Source: Photobacterium kishitanii (GTDB taxonomy: Bacteria; Pseudomonadota; Gammaproteobacteria; Enterobacterales; Vibrionaceae). Taken from it: a DNA stretch of 64,000 nt. A program made the position numbers and the translations under genes. This document shows, one piece after another, positions 29,071 through 37,007 of this stretch (its first letter is position 1; each line of letters starts with the position of its first letter). The stretch covers positions 1 to 64,000 of the forward strand of contig NZ_PYON01000018.1 of NCBI RefSeq assembly GCF_003026355.1, read 5' to 3'. The notes under the pieces were generated by a model that was not told the DNA's origin, searched no databases, and saw nothing but the letters and a program-made list of their open reading frames with translations.

Positions 29071-29096
29071 AGCGGAGCTTAAGGCTCCGCTTTTTT
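29071..29096 (+). terminator. Hairpin after malX
   Basis: AGCGGAGC-TTAAG-GCTCCGCT followed by TTTTT. It lies between malX and malY and so may reduce malY expression relative to malX. Confidence 0.85.
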
Positions 29097-29139
29097 GTAA
29101 TATTTTTATTGTTTCAGCTCCATTGTTGGTGAGGTTGTT

Positions 29140-30324
29140 ATGTTTGATTTTTCTATTCCTGTTAATCGTTATGGTACCTATTGCACCCAATGGGATTATG
29201 TTGCTGATCGTTTTGGCAGTGATGATTTATTACCGTTTACGATTTCAGACATGGATTTTGCCGTAGCTCCGTGTATTCAACAGGCATTAGCAACACGATT
29301 AGATCATGCGGTGTTTGGCTATAGCCGTTGGAATCATGCTGATTTTAAAGAGGCGATTAGTGGCTGGTTTCAGCGTCGTTATCACAGTGATATCGATAGC
29401 AATAGTATTGTCTACGGGCCGTCAGTGATTTATATCATTTCGCAATTGGTGCAGTTATGGACTGACGTTGGAGATGGCGTATTAGTACACACTCCCGCTT
29501 ATGATGCTTTTGCGAATATGCTCAATGCTAATCAACGTCAGTTGTTAACCAGTCCGTTATTGAAAACCGAAGCTGGTAGTTATGAGATTGACTGGCCACA
29601 GTTTGAAGCTCAAGCAGCGCGTGCTGAATGTAAGGTATTGCTATTGTGTAGCCCTCAAAATCCAACTGGACGGGTATGGACGCGGGATGAATTGGTGCGT
29701 ATGGCTAAGATTTGCCAGCAGCATAGCGTTAAAGTCATTTCAGATGATATTCATATGGATATTGCTTTTAGTGATTATATTCCATGGTCACAAGTGGCAT
29801 GTGATCAGCAGTGGGCATTAGTTTCTTCTGCTTCTAAATCTTTTAATATTCCAGCGCTGACAGGCGCGTATGCTGTGATTGCTGATACAAGTACGCGGCA
29901 AGGGTATTTAACTCAGCTCAAAGCCGCTCATGGGCTGTCATCACCCTCTATCCTAGGCGTTATAGGTCATATTGCTGCTTATAATGATGGTGAAGCGTGG
30001 CTGATGAGTCTGAAAGATTATCTGCATGCTAATTTGGAATATGTTGCAGATACATTAAATCAGGCTTTTCCGATACTCAATTATCAAGTGCCGCAAGGAA
30101 CCTATTTAGCCTGGATTGATTTAAACCCACTTAAGATTGATATGGATGCATTGCAGCAATTATTGATTAATAACTATCAAGTCGCGATCATGCGTGGTGA
30201 TACGTATGGGATCGAAGGTAGTGGTTATGTGCGTCTAAATGTTGGTTGTCCACGTAGCAAGGTCGAGGTTGGAGTCGCGGCTTTAATCGCAGCATTGCAA
30301 GAACTTAGAGTCGATAATCTTTAA
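29140..30324 (+). CDS. malY: PLP-dependent cystathionine beta-lyase / regulator MalY
   Basis: 394 aa, fold type I aminotransferase class. The PLP lysine is Lys233 in SSASKSFNIPALTG, the same number as in E. coli MalY. SPQNPTGRVW and SDDIHMDIAFS are the cofactor-binding signatures. The enzyme cleaves C-S bonds of cystathionine, and in E. coli it also binds and inhibits MalT. It lies directly downstream of malX. Confidence 0.93.
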   Translation: MFDFSIPVNRYGTYCTQWDYVADRFGSDDLLPFTISDMDFAVAPCIQQALATRLDHAVFGYSRWNHADFKEAISGWFQRRYHSDIDSNSIVYGPSVIYIISQLVQLWTDVGDGVLVHTPAYDAFANMLNANQRQLLTSPLLKTEAGSYEIDWPQFEAQAARAECKVLLLCSPQNPTGRVWTRDELVRMAKICQQHSVKVISDDIHMDIAFSDYIPWSQVACDQQWALVSSASKSFNIPALTGAYAVIADTSTRQGYLTQLKAAHGLSSPSILGVIGHIAAYNDGEAWLMSLKDYLHANLEYVADTLNQAFPILNYQVPQGTYLAWIDLNPLKIDMDALQQLLINNYQVAIMRGDTYGIEGSGYVRLNVGCPRSKVEVGVAALIAALQELRVDNL

Positions 30325-30522
30325 CTAAGCGGTACGGTGATTAACGCTATCTAGAGATGGCGTTATATTGATGAGCTGTAATTAGGATGGGTTTTAAATC
30401 GTAAATCAGCTCGTAAAGTGATTAACATCAATTAGTATTATCTTCTTTGTGCAACTTGTTTTATTTGACTCTGGTTTCATATATGCTCTCTATTGCTTAT
30501 ATGTGTTTCAAAGGAGTTAGAC

Positions 30523-30690
30523 ATGGACCAGTGCAGTAATTGCCAGTCATATGATATGGAACGAGTACACCGTAAATTTTATCAACGATTATGGGTACGA
30601 CGTATTAGCGTATGCCGTCAATGTGGAAATATTCAAAAAACATTTAAATATGCTTTCTTAGGTAAGACCAATTCTACTGAAAATCTATAG
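30523..30690 (+). CDS. Small zinc-ribbon-like protein, 55 aa
   Basis: ATG 30523 lies six bases after AAAGGAGT. The peptide begins MDQCSNCQSYDMERVHRKF and contains a second pair CRQCGN, so two CxxC knuckles are about 24 residues apart, as in a rubredoxin-like zinc ribbon. The remainder is basic (RLWVRRISV). I do not recognise the family. It lies between malY and the original fis terminator, outside the genomic island. Confidence 0.7.
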   Translation: MDQCSNCQSYDMERVHRKFYQRLWVRRISVCRQCGNIQKTFKYAFLGKTNSTENL

Positions 30691-30759
30691 TGGTAGGTTG
30701 CGATGTGTTTATCGTCGCCCAGTGAAATTTGTTTACCTAATCATGATGTGTTTAAAACG

Positions 30760-30798
30760 AAAAAGCCCATTTCATCGTGATGATGAAATGGGCTTTTT
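30760..30798. terminator. Terminator, probably the original fis terminator
   Basis: A 17-bp stem AAAAAGCCCATTTCATC/GATGAAATGGGCTTTTTT. It is 24 bases from the left 15-bp att repeat, the same distance as between the other terminator (43156-43193) and fis. It likely served fis before the island inserted and now ends the 30523 gene. Confidence 0.85.
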
Positions 30799-30822
30799 TG
30801 CAATAATTAAACCAGAATGGTT

Positions 30823-30837
30823 TAGTTCATGCCGTAT
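30823..30837. repeat. attL: 15-bp direct repeat of the fis 3' end
   Basis: TAGTTCATGCCGTAT is identical to 43217-43231, which encodes the last residues (Tyr-Gly-Met-Asn) of Fis on the minus strand. It marks the left end of the island, 179 bases from the integrase start. Confidence 0.85.
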
Positions 30838-30968
30838 GAATTAATTTAGTGTTTTTGTTTGTATTGGGTTGTATTTGCTTGTGGTTATAAGTGTTTGTTT
30901 GTAATTGGTTTTTTGTTGATTTTTGTCTATATTGGTATTGGCAGGTTTTGATTTTTATGATTAACTAA
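30838..30968. other. C-poor stretch next to attL
   Basis: No gene is seen here. The top strand is made almost entirely of T, G and A, with repeated TTTGT and GTTTGT words. It is probably part of the integrase/accessory-protein binding region and integrase promoter. Confidence 0.4.
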
Positions 30969-31003
30969 GGGTACACGTGAGGGTACATGAATGGTTCGTA
31001 CCC
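30969..31003. repeat. Integrase arm-type repeats, left end
   Basis: Two direct GGGTACA copies (30969-30975, 30981-30987), 12 bases apart start to start, and one inverted GTACCC (30998-31003) lie just before the integrase ATG. The same pair with the same spacing occurs at the right end. Confidence 0.7.
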
Positions 31004-31016
31004 ATGGAGAAAATAA

Positions 31017-32240
31017 ATGCCACGGTTATTTGATAAACATTTAAAAGCAATGCTAGATAAACCTCAGACAGGAATAGTTACTTACTCTGATGGGGATGGC
31101 TTAGGTGCAAGGGTGTCATTAACAGGTAAGATTCGTTGGCAATACCGCTATAAAATAAATAATAAAAATAAGCGGTTTGATTTAGGGGATTACCCTGAAC
31201 TTTCACTATCAAAAGCACGAGAAGTAGTGATGCAGTGTCGTTCATGGTTAGCTGATGGATTAGACCCAAAACATCAACGCACAATTCAAATGACAAAAAC
31301 ATTGAATCCAGTAACGGTGAAAGAGGCGTTAGAGTATTGGTTAGTTGAGTATGCTGAGGGAAATCGAACTAATGTTGAGAAACATCGTGCTCAGTTTAAG
31401 CGACATATTTATTCCTATATTGGTGATTTACCTATAGAGCAGCTGGAAACGCGGCAGTGGTTAGAGTGTTTTGATCGTATTCGAAAAGGGGTGAGAGGCG
31501 AGCAAAAATCAGCACCAGTTGCTGCTGGATATATTTTACAAAACACAAAACAAGCATTGCGTTTCTGCCGAGTTCGTCATTATGCACATACTCGAGCCTT
31601 AGATGATTTGATGATTTCTGATGTTGGTTCTAAACAGCGTAAAAAAGATCGAGTATTAACCGATAAAGAACTGGCAGATGTGTGGGGAATGGTACAAACC
31701 CCCAATGCGCGTTACATGGCTTATTATCCTAATTTAATTAAATTATTAATTATTTTTGGTGCTCGAACGCAAGAGATTCGTTTATCTACATGGGATGAGT
31801 GGGATTTTGAACAAGGTTTTTGGACTGTCCCTAAAAGTCATAGTAAAACAGATGCCGTTATTATTCGTCCAATACCTGTAGAGATTGTTAGTTGGCTATT
31901 AGAATTAAAATCAATGAGTGGTAATGAGTACGTATTAGGTGAGTTGAAGTCACCAGAAGCGGTAAGTGTTCAAGGTGGTAAAATGTGGAAGCGATTAGAC
32001 CATAAAGACAAATGGACGTTACATGATTTACGTCGAACGCTAGCCACTAAACTGAATGATTTAGGTGTTGCACCGCATGTGGTTGAACAATTACTAGGTC
32101 ATAGTCTTGGCGGAGTGATGGCTATTTATAACAGAAGCCAATATTTACCTGAGAAAAAGGCTGCGTTAGAGCTATGGCTGGATAGATTAGATTTACTGAT
32201 AAATCCTGCTGATAATGTATTAGTAATGAAGCAACATTAA
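31017..32240 (+). CDS. P4-type tyrosine recombinase (island integrase)
   Basis: 407 aa. The N-terminal DUF4102 arm-binding domain covers about 1-90 (DLGDYPELSLSKAREVV). Next come a SAM-like core-binding domain and the catalytic domain (about 210-385). Catalytic residues are visible: Arg250 in GARTQE, Lys277 in SHSKTD, His336 and Arg339 in LHDLRRT, His362 in LLGHSLG and the nucleophile Tyr371 in MAIYNRS. All are intact, so the enzyme should be active. It lies at the left end, beside attL, and directs site-specific integration into the fis 3' end. Confidence 0.94.
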   Translation: MPRLFDKHLKAMLDKPQTGIVTYSDGDGLGARVSLTGKIRWQYRYKINNKNKRFDLGDYPELSLSKAREVVMQCRSWLADGLDPKHQRTIQMTKTLNPVTVKEALEYWLVEYAEGNRTNVEKHRAQFKRHIYSYIGDLPIEQLETRQWLECFDRIRKGVRGEQKSAPVAAGYILQNTKQALRFCRVRHYAHTRALDDLMISDVGSKQRKKDRVLTDKELADVWGMVQTPNARYMAYYPNLIKLLIIFGARTQEIRLSTWDEWDFEQGFWTVPKSHSKTDAVIIRPIPVEIVSWLLELKSMSGNEYVLGELKSPEAVSVQGGKMWKRLDHKDKWTLHDLRRTLATKLNDLGVAPHVVEQLLGHSLGGVMAIYNRSQYLPEKKAALELWLDRLDLLINPADNVLVMKQH

Positions 32241-32252
32241 GTTTTCAAATGT

Positions 32253-32296
32253 AAAAAAGCCAGACGATAAGTCATAAAGACAAATGGTCTGGCTTT
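32253..32296 (-). terminator. Terminator of the minus-strand ncRNA/HTH unit
   Basis: A perfect 10-bp stem AAAGCCAGAC/GTCTGGCTTT, with an inner GTC/GAC pair, is followed on the minus strand by six T. On the plus strand only TTTA follows, so it mainly serves transcription coming from the HTH gene. Confidence 0.8.
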
Positions 32297-32520
32297 ACCC
32301 ACCCCTATCCCATATTACTAAGGATTGTTTCAGCTACTTGGCGTACCGTTCACCTAGCCAGTGGCAAATCACTTAGTACCGGAAATGCTTTAACACGACC
32401 TAGCACCATTTAGGTAATTAGGTGGTGCAGCTAATGCTTTAGCATTTAAGTAAAGTTGCGTATCCAACTTTGCGTAGGAGATAAGTTCTCCTCGGACTTT
32501 TATTCGGGTTCGGATATTTT
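32297..32520 (-). ncRNA. Candidate structured RNA downstream of the HTH gene
   Basis: No ORF is present. Read on the minus strand, four perfect small stems follow each other: AGGAGA/TCTCCT (32476-32492), AAAGTTG/CAACTTT (32452-32471), AATGC/GCATT (32433-32446) and GCACCA/TGGTGC (32403-32428). A longer segment with a repeated CGGTAC and an AGTG/CACT pairing comes next, and a strong terminator (32253-32296) closes the unit. It begins within ten bases of the HTH stop codon. Structure, terminator and strand all fit an RNA product or a regulatory 3' region. I do not recognise the family; the int-alpA RNA motif of integrated elements should be compared first. Confidence 0.6.
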
Positions 32521-32526
32521 AGATTG

Positions 32527-33297
32527 TTATTCTAAAACTTCAATACTTTCAGGTGTATGACCAAGCTTTAACATGTTCTCCCTTAAAATAAAGGGTAGTG
32601 TGATTAAATCAGATTTTATAGTAATAAAACGACGATCAGTTGGTAATGAATTTATGGAAAAATTATCTATATAATCAATTACTTGTTCGTATTTTGTTTT
32701 TTTGTCTTTTGCTATAGTTAACCATGCTGAATTTTCAGATGGGTGACTTAGATTTACATGTATAGTGTGTAATTCTTGATTGTCTGACATTAATGAAAAA
32801 TCATATTCATTTTTCTGATGTAAAATATAAAAGCATTCGTTACTACTTTTGATAATTACTATACGATAGAACGGTACGTTTTTTTTGTTACCTTTGTCGA
32901 ATTGAACTTCTTTTCTTATTGGGTGCTTAAGAATGATTTCACCTGAAATTTTAAAATAGTTTACTTTATTTAAAGTATTACCATCCTTTTCGAATTCTTC
33001 TAATTCATAAAAAAGATGTTCCATCTTTCGCTTCAATAGATGTTCAAATTCTTTGATGAAAAAATTCATTTGGCGCTCAGTTGCTAGCGCTTTCCCATTA
33101 CGCCAACGTGATACTAATGCAGTCGATTTCGGACTCAACCCTGCTTTTTCTGCAATGTCGTGATTTGTATAACCATTTTCGATAGCTAGTTTGATTAACT
33201 GTTTTGTATAGCGATACGTTTTTTTTGTATTTTCTTTTTGTTCTGTCATTGTCTTACTAACCATTGAAAATGGCTGGAGGATTGATTTTATATCCAC
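32527..33297 (-). CDS. Helix-turn-helix protein of unknown function
   Basis: 256 aa from a GTG at 33297; ATG 33264 or 33249 (MTEQKENTKKTYRY) are alternative starts, and none has a strong ribosome binding site. An HTH is visible as YTNHDIAEKAGLSPKSTALV followed by SRWRNGKA (about 42-70). A charged helix (EHLLKRKMEHLFYELEEFE) and then an unrecognised beta-rich domain (about 110-240) follow, with no catalytic motif. It is AT-rich compared with the hsd genes. It lies 12 bases after a 44-aa micro-ORF and directly before the structured RNA. It probably regulates its own unit; the C-terminal domain may sense something or be an effector. Confidence 0.7.
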   Translation of the reverse strand: MDIKSILQPFSMVSKTMTEQKENTKKTYRYTKQLIKLAIENGYTNHDIAEKAGLSPKSTALVSRWRNGKALATERQMNFFIKEFEHLLKRKMEHLFYELEEFEKDGNTLNKVNYFKISGEIILKHPIRKEVQFDKGNKKNVPFYRIVIIKSSNECFYILHQKNEYDFSLMSDNQELHTIHVNLSHPSENSAWLTIAKDKKTKYEQVIDYIDNFSINSLPTDRRFITIKSDLITLPFILRENMLKLGHTPESIEVLE

Positions 33298-33308
33298 CAG
33301 CGAAGTAC

Positions 33309-33443
33309 TTAATTATCTAGATAATCATCATTATTTGGATTATGTGCATCAGCCCAATCATCCATATCAGCATCATTATTGGGGTTGTTGATATCAGACC
33401 AAATATCTAGTTCATCTTGAGTCATATCTGATGAGTCAGGCAC
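33309..33443 (-). CDS. Micro-protein, 44 aa, acidic tandem NPNN repeat
   Basis: A GTG start lies six bases after GGAG, which overlaps the end of the upstream micro-ORF, so the two are translationally coupled. The product has two imperfect repeats: ELDIWSDINNPNND and DMDDWADAHNPNND, each with W-x-D-x2-N-P-N-N-D. It is strongly acidic, with Asp and Asn making up more than half of the residues. Single-copy relatives of this NPNN micro-protein type occur on mobile elements, but their function is unknown to me. Conservation of coding features and the coupled start support it being real. Confidence 0.65.
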   Translation of the reverse strand: MPDSSDMTQDELDIWSDINNPNNDADMDDWADAHNPNNDDYLDN

Positions 33444-33446
33444 AGC

Positions 33447-33566
33447 TTACTCCTTATCTTTTAATTGGCGGCTACGGTTATCTAAAACTTTTTGATAAGT
33501 TTTATTCGTACCTGTTGTTCCTTTGTTTTTATTTGCTTGATCTGCTTTGTGATTGTTATTGTTCAT
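33447..33566 (-). CDS. Micro-protein, 39 aa, basic and asparagine-rich
   Basis: ATG 33566 lies after a GAGG ribosome binding site that is part of an inverted repeat. The peptide begins MNNNNHKADQANKNKGTTGT and ends LDNRSRQLKDKE. It is basic and probably disordered at its N-terminus. It is followed after three bases by the acidic micro-protein, giving a basic/acidic pair. I know of similar short ADQANxNKGTxGTN peptides on plasmids and islands without a known role. Confidence 0.65.
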   Translation of the reverse strand: MNNNNHKADQANKNKGTTGTNKTYQKVLDNRSRQLKDKE

Positions 33567-33571
33567 AATGT

Positions 33572-33599
33572 GTTACCTCATTCGTTTCGTTGAGGTAAC
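33572..33599 (-). promoter_or_regulatory. Inverted repeat over the micro-ORF ribosome binding site
   Basis: GTTACCTCA and TGAGGTAAC are a perfect 9-bp inverted repeat with a ten-base spacer. In the minus-strand mRNA the 3' arm contains the GAGG Shine-Dalgarno of the 39-aa ORF, so the hairpin would block its translation. As DNA it could equally be an operator. Confidence 0.7.
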
Positions 33600-33626
33600 T
33601 ATATGACTATGAAGAATAAATATTAA

Positions 33627-33673
33627 GTGATGAGATGGTGATAAATCAGTGATATTTAGTGATTATCAGTGAT
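33627..33673. repeat. Five helically phased GTGAT repeats
   Basis: GTGAT starts at 33627, 33638, 33649, 33659 and 33669, giving spacings of 11, 11, 10 and 10 bases, all in the same orientation. The array sits in the promoter region between the hsdR terminator and the micro-ORF operon, so it probably binds a regulator such as the HTH protein. Confidence 0.75.
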
Positions 33674-33703
33674 ACATAATCAACTGACTAAAAAGTAAGC
33701 AAT

Positions 33704-33738
33704 AAAAAAGACTATAGGTAAGTGCCTATAGCCTTTTT
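33704..33738. terminator. Terminator of hsdR
   Basis: AAAAAAG and CTATAGG-TAAGTG-CCTATAG with CTTTTTT; strong T-run on both strands. Confidence 0.88.
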
Positions 33739-33758
33739 TATTATGATGTCAGGGCTTA

Positions 33759-36700
33759 TTACTGTCCCTTCAACATATCAAACACTACCCGAGCAAAGCC
33801 TTTCGCCAGTTCTGGGTTTGATAAGTACTGCATCATCATTTCTTGGTGTGATTCATTACTATCCATTACCGCATCATCAATTGCTTGTGGAAAGTCGCCT
33901 AGCATGGCTTGATCACGAGTATTGTTAGTGATCTGGGTCATTACTGCTTCGTTCTCTGATAACTTGTCACGTACAGTCTTGGCGTAGTTGATCATGTCAT
34001 TATCAGTTAAGTTCTCAGTGCTAAATAACTCGTTTAAGCGGTTAAGGATCTGCGATAAGAAGTCTTCTTCTTTGTTCTTAGGCTTAGCCGTACCGATATC
34101 ATTGCTTGGCTCTAGCTTGTAATCTGCTGCTTCTTCTTTGAGCTTAATGTCTTGTTCACGGATCTTTGATAAACGATAGTGGCTCATTTCCACGTTGCTT
34201 AAATCAATCTCATCCTCTTGTACGTTTTGCTCATGCAGTAGGGGACGTAGATAACGGGCAAACAGGCTTAGTTTCTCTAGCTCTTTATCTTCATAATCGA
34301 CAATCTGCGACATGAACTCAAAGAAGCGAACAAAGCTACCCAAGTCTTTCTTGAAGATCTCTAGGCGGTCTTTTTCCTGCTTACACTCTTTGAAGGCATT
34401 CTCAGCGTTAGCAATCAATACTGCATCTTTGGTCTTCTTGGTGCGCTCGAACATATCTTTCGACTGAATATACGCCTCAATCGCTGATTTATAACGATGT
34501 TGCCAACGGTCAACCGCAGGTTTGCAGATATTACTTACCGCAGCGTTAGATTTCTTCTTGGTTAGGAAGGCGACACAGAATTGTTCAACCTCATTCCATA
34601 AGAAAATGCCGCTAGAACGTAGCTTTTCATACAAATCAAACACAAGGTTAGGATCGGTGACATCCACCAGTTCAGCAGTTTGATAGTAAGGTTGGAATGC
34701 TTCGAGAATGTCATCAGGCTCGTTAAAGAAGTCTAATACAAACGTACCACTTTCAGCCTTACCTAGATAAGTACGGTTTAAGCGAGAGAGGGTCTGTACG
34801 CACTCCACACCACCTAAAGGCTTATCAACATACATTGCACACAGTTTAGGTTGGTCAAAGCCTGTCTGGAACTTATTAGCCACCAGCATCACTTGGTAAT
34901 CATCACTATCAAACGCTTTACGCATATCACGACCCTTTAAGTTAGGGTTCATGTTGTTTTCAGTGAATTTCTTATTAAGCAGCGCAAGGCTATCAGGATC
35001 GTTGTCGTTAAATTCCACTTCACCAGAGAACGCCACCATTGCTGCAATGCGTTGGTAGTTGTTATCAGTAATGTATTTATCAAATGCCAGTTTATAGCGT
35101 ACCGCTTCTTTACGAGAGCTAGTTACCACCATTGCTTTAGCTTGACCACCTAATAAGCCCATCACATGGTTTTTGTAGTGTTCAACAATCACTTTTACTT
35201 TCTGTGAAATGTTGTAGTCATGAAGACGCACCCATTGATTAAGCTTGGTTTTGGCTTTCTTGCTATCGACTTCTTTATCAGAGGCTTCCATCTTCTGTAC
35301 TAGCTTATATGCCACTTTATAGCTGGTGTAGTTTTTGAGTACGTCTAAGATAAAGCCTTCTTCGATTGCCTGACGCATAGAGTACACATGATAGGCGTAT
35401 GGCTTATTAGTGCTAGACGCTGGATCATCAGGGTTCGGTAAGCGACCAAACAGCTCTAATGTCTTGGCTTTAGGGGTAGCAGTAAATGCGTAGTAGTTAA
35501 GATTATTACTGTTTCTACGTGCCGCCATGGTTGCATCAAGAATATCTTCTGACGATAGCATCACATCATCATCGGCTTCTTCGGTCATCAACACTTCTTT
35601 AAGCTTGCGAGCAGTAGAGCCGCTTTGTGATGAGTGAGCTTCATCGGCAATCACCGCATACTTACGTTGTTTTAAGCTAACGCTGTTCTCAATCGCTTTT
35701 AGTACGTATGGGAAGGTTTGAATCGTCACAATAATGATAGGTTGTGAGTTCTCAAGTGCAGCCGCCAGTTTTTCAGACTTAGAGCCATCACCTTCTTTGT
35801 TGTTGATGCGTCCTACCACACCATCAGCATGTTCAAACTGATAGATAGTATCTTGAAGCTGATCGTCCAGTACGGTGCGGTCTGTTACCACAATCACTGA
35901 ATGGAATTGCTTTTCACCTTGCTCATCATAAAGGGTAGAGAGCTGGTGGGCTGTCCATGCAATTGAGTTAGACTTGCCTGAACCTGCACTGTGCTGAATA
36001 AGGTATTTATTACCAGTACCTTCAGCAACGGCGGCACCGATAAGTTTACGCACCACATCCCATTGATGGTAACGAGGGAATATCAGGTTTTCCTTCTTGT
36101 ACTTGCGTCCTTCCCAATCTTCTTTTTCTTCAATTTGCAGGTGAATGAAGCTACCTAATATTTTTAATAGGTTCTCTGGCAGTAATACTTCATTCCACAG
36201 GTAATCCGTGGCGTAGCGGTTTTGATCTTCAGGTACATCGTTACCTTTACCGCCTTCTTTCGTACCTTTGTTAAACGGCAGGAAGAAGGTGTCATCACCA
36301 GCGAGCTTGGTTGCCATGAATACTTCGTATTGGCTGACAGCAAAGTGTACCAATGCACCACGTTTGAAGGTCATTAATGGCTCTGGTTTTTTGGTTTCAG
36401 GATCTTTCGGTAAACGAGTTTGCTTGTATTGCTTAATGGCGTTGTGTACCGCTTGTTTGAACTCAGATTTCAGCTCAAGAGTTGATACAGGCAAGCCGTT
36501 TACAAACAGCACTAAATCAATACGCCATGCTTTGGCTTTCTTGCCCGTTAGGGCTAAGTGCTCAGCGGTAGCATAAGGGCTATAAACTAACTCAGGTACG
36601 ACACGGCAGATGTTTTGCTCATAACGTGCCAGTGTTTCAGGGTTAAGGTTGTGCTCTGGTTTAAACTGACACAGCGAGAAACGGGCATTGCGAATCTTCA

Positions 36701-37007
36701 AGCCATGACGAAGCACGCCCAATGTGCCGTAAGTGCGAGAAACGGCATCTGTAGCGTTACTGTCGGCTTTTTTTAGTTGTGCCACCAGCGCATCAAGGAA
36801 GTGACGCTCGGTGTCATTGGGGTACACCTTGGTAAACTTCTGCCACTCTTTGGGTTGGGTGGTTTGCACAAAGTGAAGCGCATCTTCGCAATACAAAGCA
36901 CGTTCACGATCATAACGGTCAGGTTTACCTAGCTTCCAACCATTAGCTACCATTTGAGCGATCATTTCGTCTTGAAAGATACGTTCTTGCGTGGTGTCGT
37001 TACTCAT
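33759..37007 (-). CDS. hsdR: Type I restriction enzyme, R subunit
   Basis: 1082 aa. The N-terminal PD-(D/E)xK nuclease is seen as RIDLVLFVNG followed by STLELKSEF (about 160-182). The SF2 translocase has Walker A SAGSGKSNSIAW (about 340), Walker B DEAHSSQSG and TATPKA, then LSRLNRTY. The C-terminal part is helical, for binding the methylase core. With HsdM and HsdS it cleaves unmodified DNA after ATP-driven translocation. Its ATG overlaps the hsdS stop by four bases. All motifs are intact. Confidence 0.95.
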   Translation of the reverse strand: MSNDTTQERIFQDEMIAQMVANGWKLGKPDRYDRERALYCEDALHFVQTTQPKEWQKFTKVYPNDTERHFLDALVAQLKKADSNATDAVSRTYGTLGVLRHGLKIRNARFSLCQFKPEHNLNPETLARYEQNICRVVPELVYSPYATAEHLALTGKKAKAWRIDLVLFVNGLPVSTLELKSEFKQAVHNAIKQYKQTRLPKDPETKKPEPLMTFKRGALVHFAVSQYEVFMATKLAGDDTFFLPFNKGTKEGGKGNDVPEDQNRYATDYLWNEVLLPENLLKILGSFIHLQIEEKEDWEGRKYKKENLIFPRYHQWDVVRKLIGAAVAEGTGNKYLIQHSAGSGKSNSIAWTAHQLSTLYDEQGEKQFHSVIVVTDRTVLDDQLQDTIYQFEHADGVVGRINNKEGDGSKSEKLAAALENSQPIIIVTIQTFPYVLKAIENSVSLKQRKYAVIADEAHSSQSGSTARKLKEVLMTEEADDDVMLSSEDILDATMAARRNSNNLNYYAFTATPKAKTLELFGRLPNPDDPASSTNKPYAYHVYSMRQAIEEGFILDVLKNYTSYKVAYKLVQKMEASDKEVDSKKAKTKLNQWVRLHDYNISQKVKVIVEHYKNHVMGLLGGQAKAMVVTSSRKEAVRYKLAFDKYITDNNYQRIAAMVAFSGEVEFNDNDPDSLALLNKKFTENNMNPNLKGRDMRKAFDSDDYQVMLVANKFQTGFDQPKLCAMYVDKPLGGVECVQTLSRLNRTYLGKAESGTFVLDFFNEPDDILEAFQPYYQTAELVDVTDPNLVFDLYEKLRSSGIFLWNEVEQFCVAFLTKKKSNAAVSNICKPAVDRWQHRYKSAIEAYIQSKDMFERTKKTKDAVLIANAENAFKECKQEKDRLEIFKKDLGSFVRFFEFMSQIVDYEDKELEKLSLFARYLRPLLHEQNVQEDEIDLSNVEMSHYRLSKIREQDIKLKEEAADYKLEPSNDIGTAKPKNKEEDFLSQILNRLNELFSTENLTDNDMINYAKTVRDKLSENEAVMTQITNNTRDQAMLGDFPQAIDDAVMDSNESHQEMMMQYLSNPELAKGFARVVFDMLKGQ

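Noticed and set aside
32297-32520. Integron attC site or retron msr-msd
   Set aside because: No integron core sites (GTTRRRY pair) flank it, and there is no reverse transcriptase in the island; the hairpin chain does not match either design.
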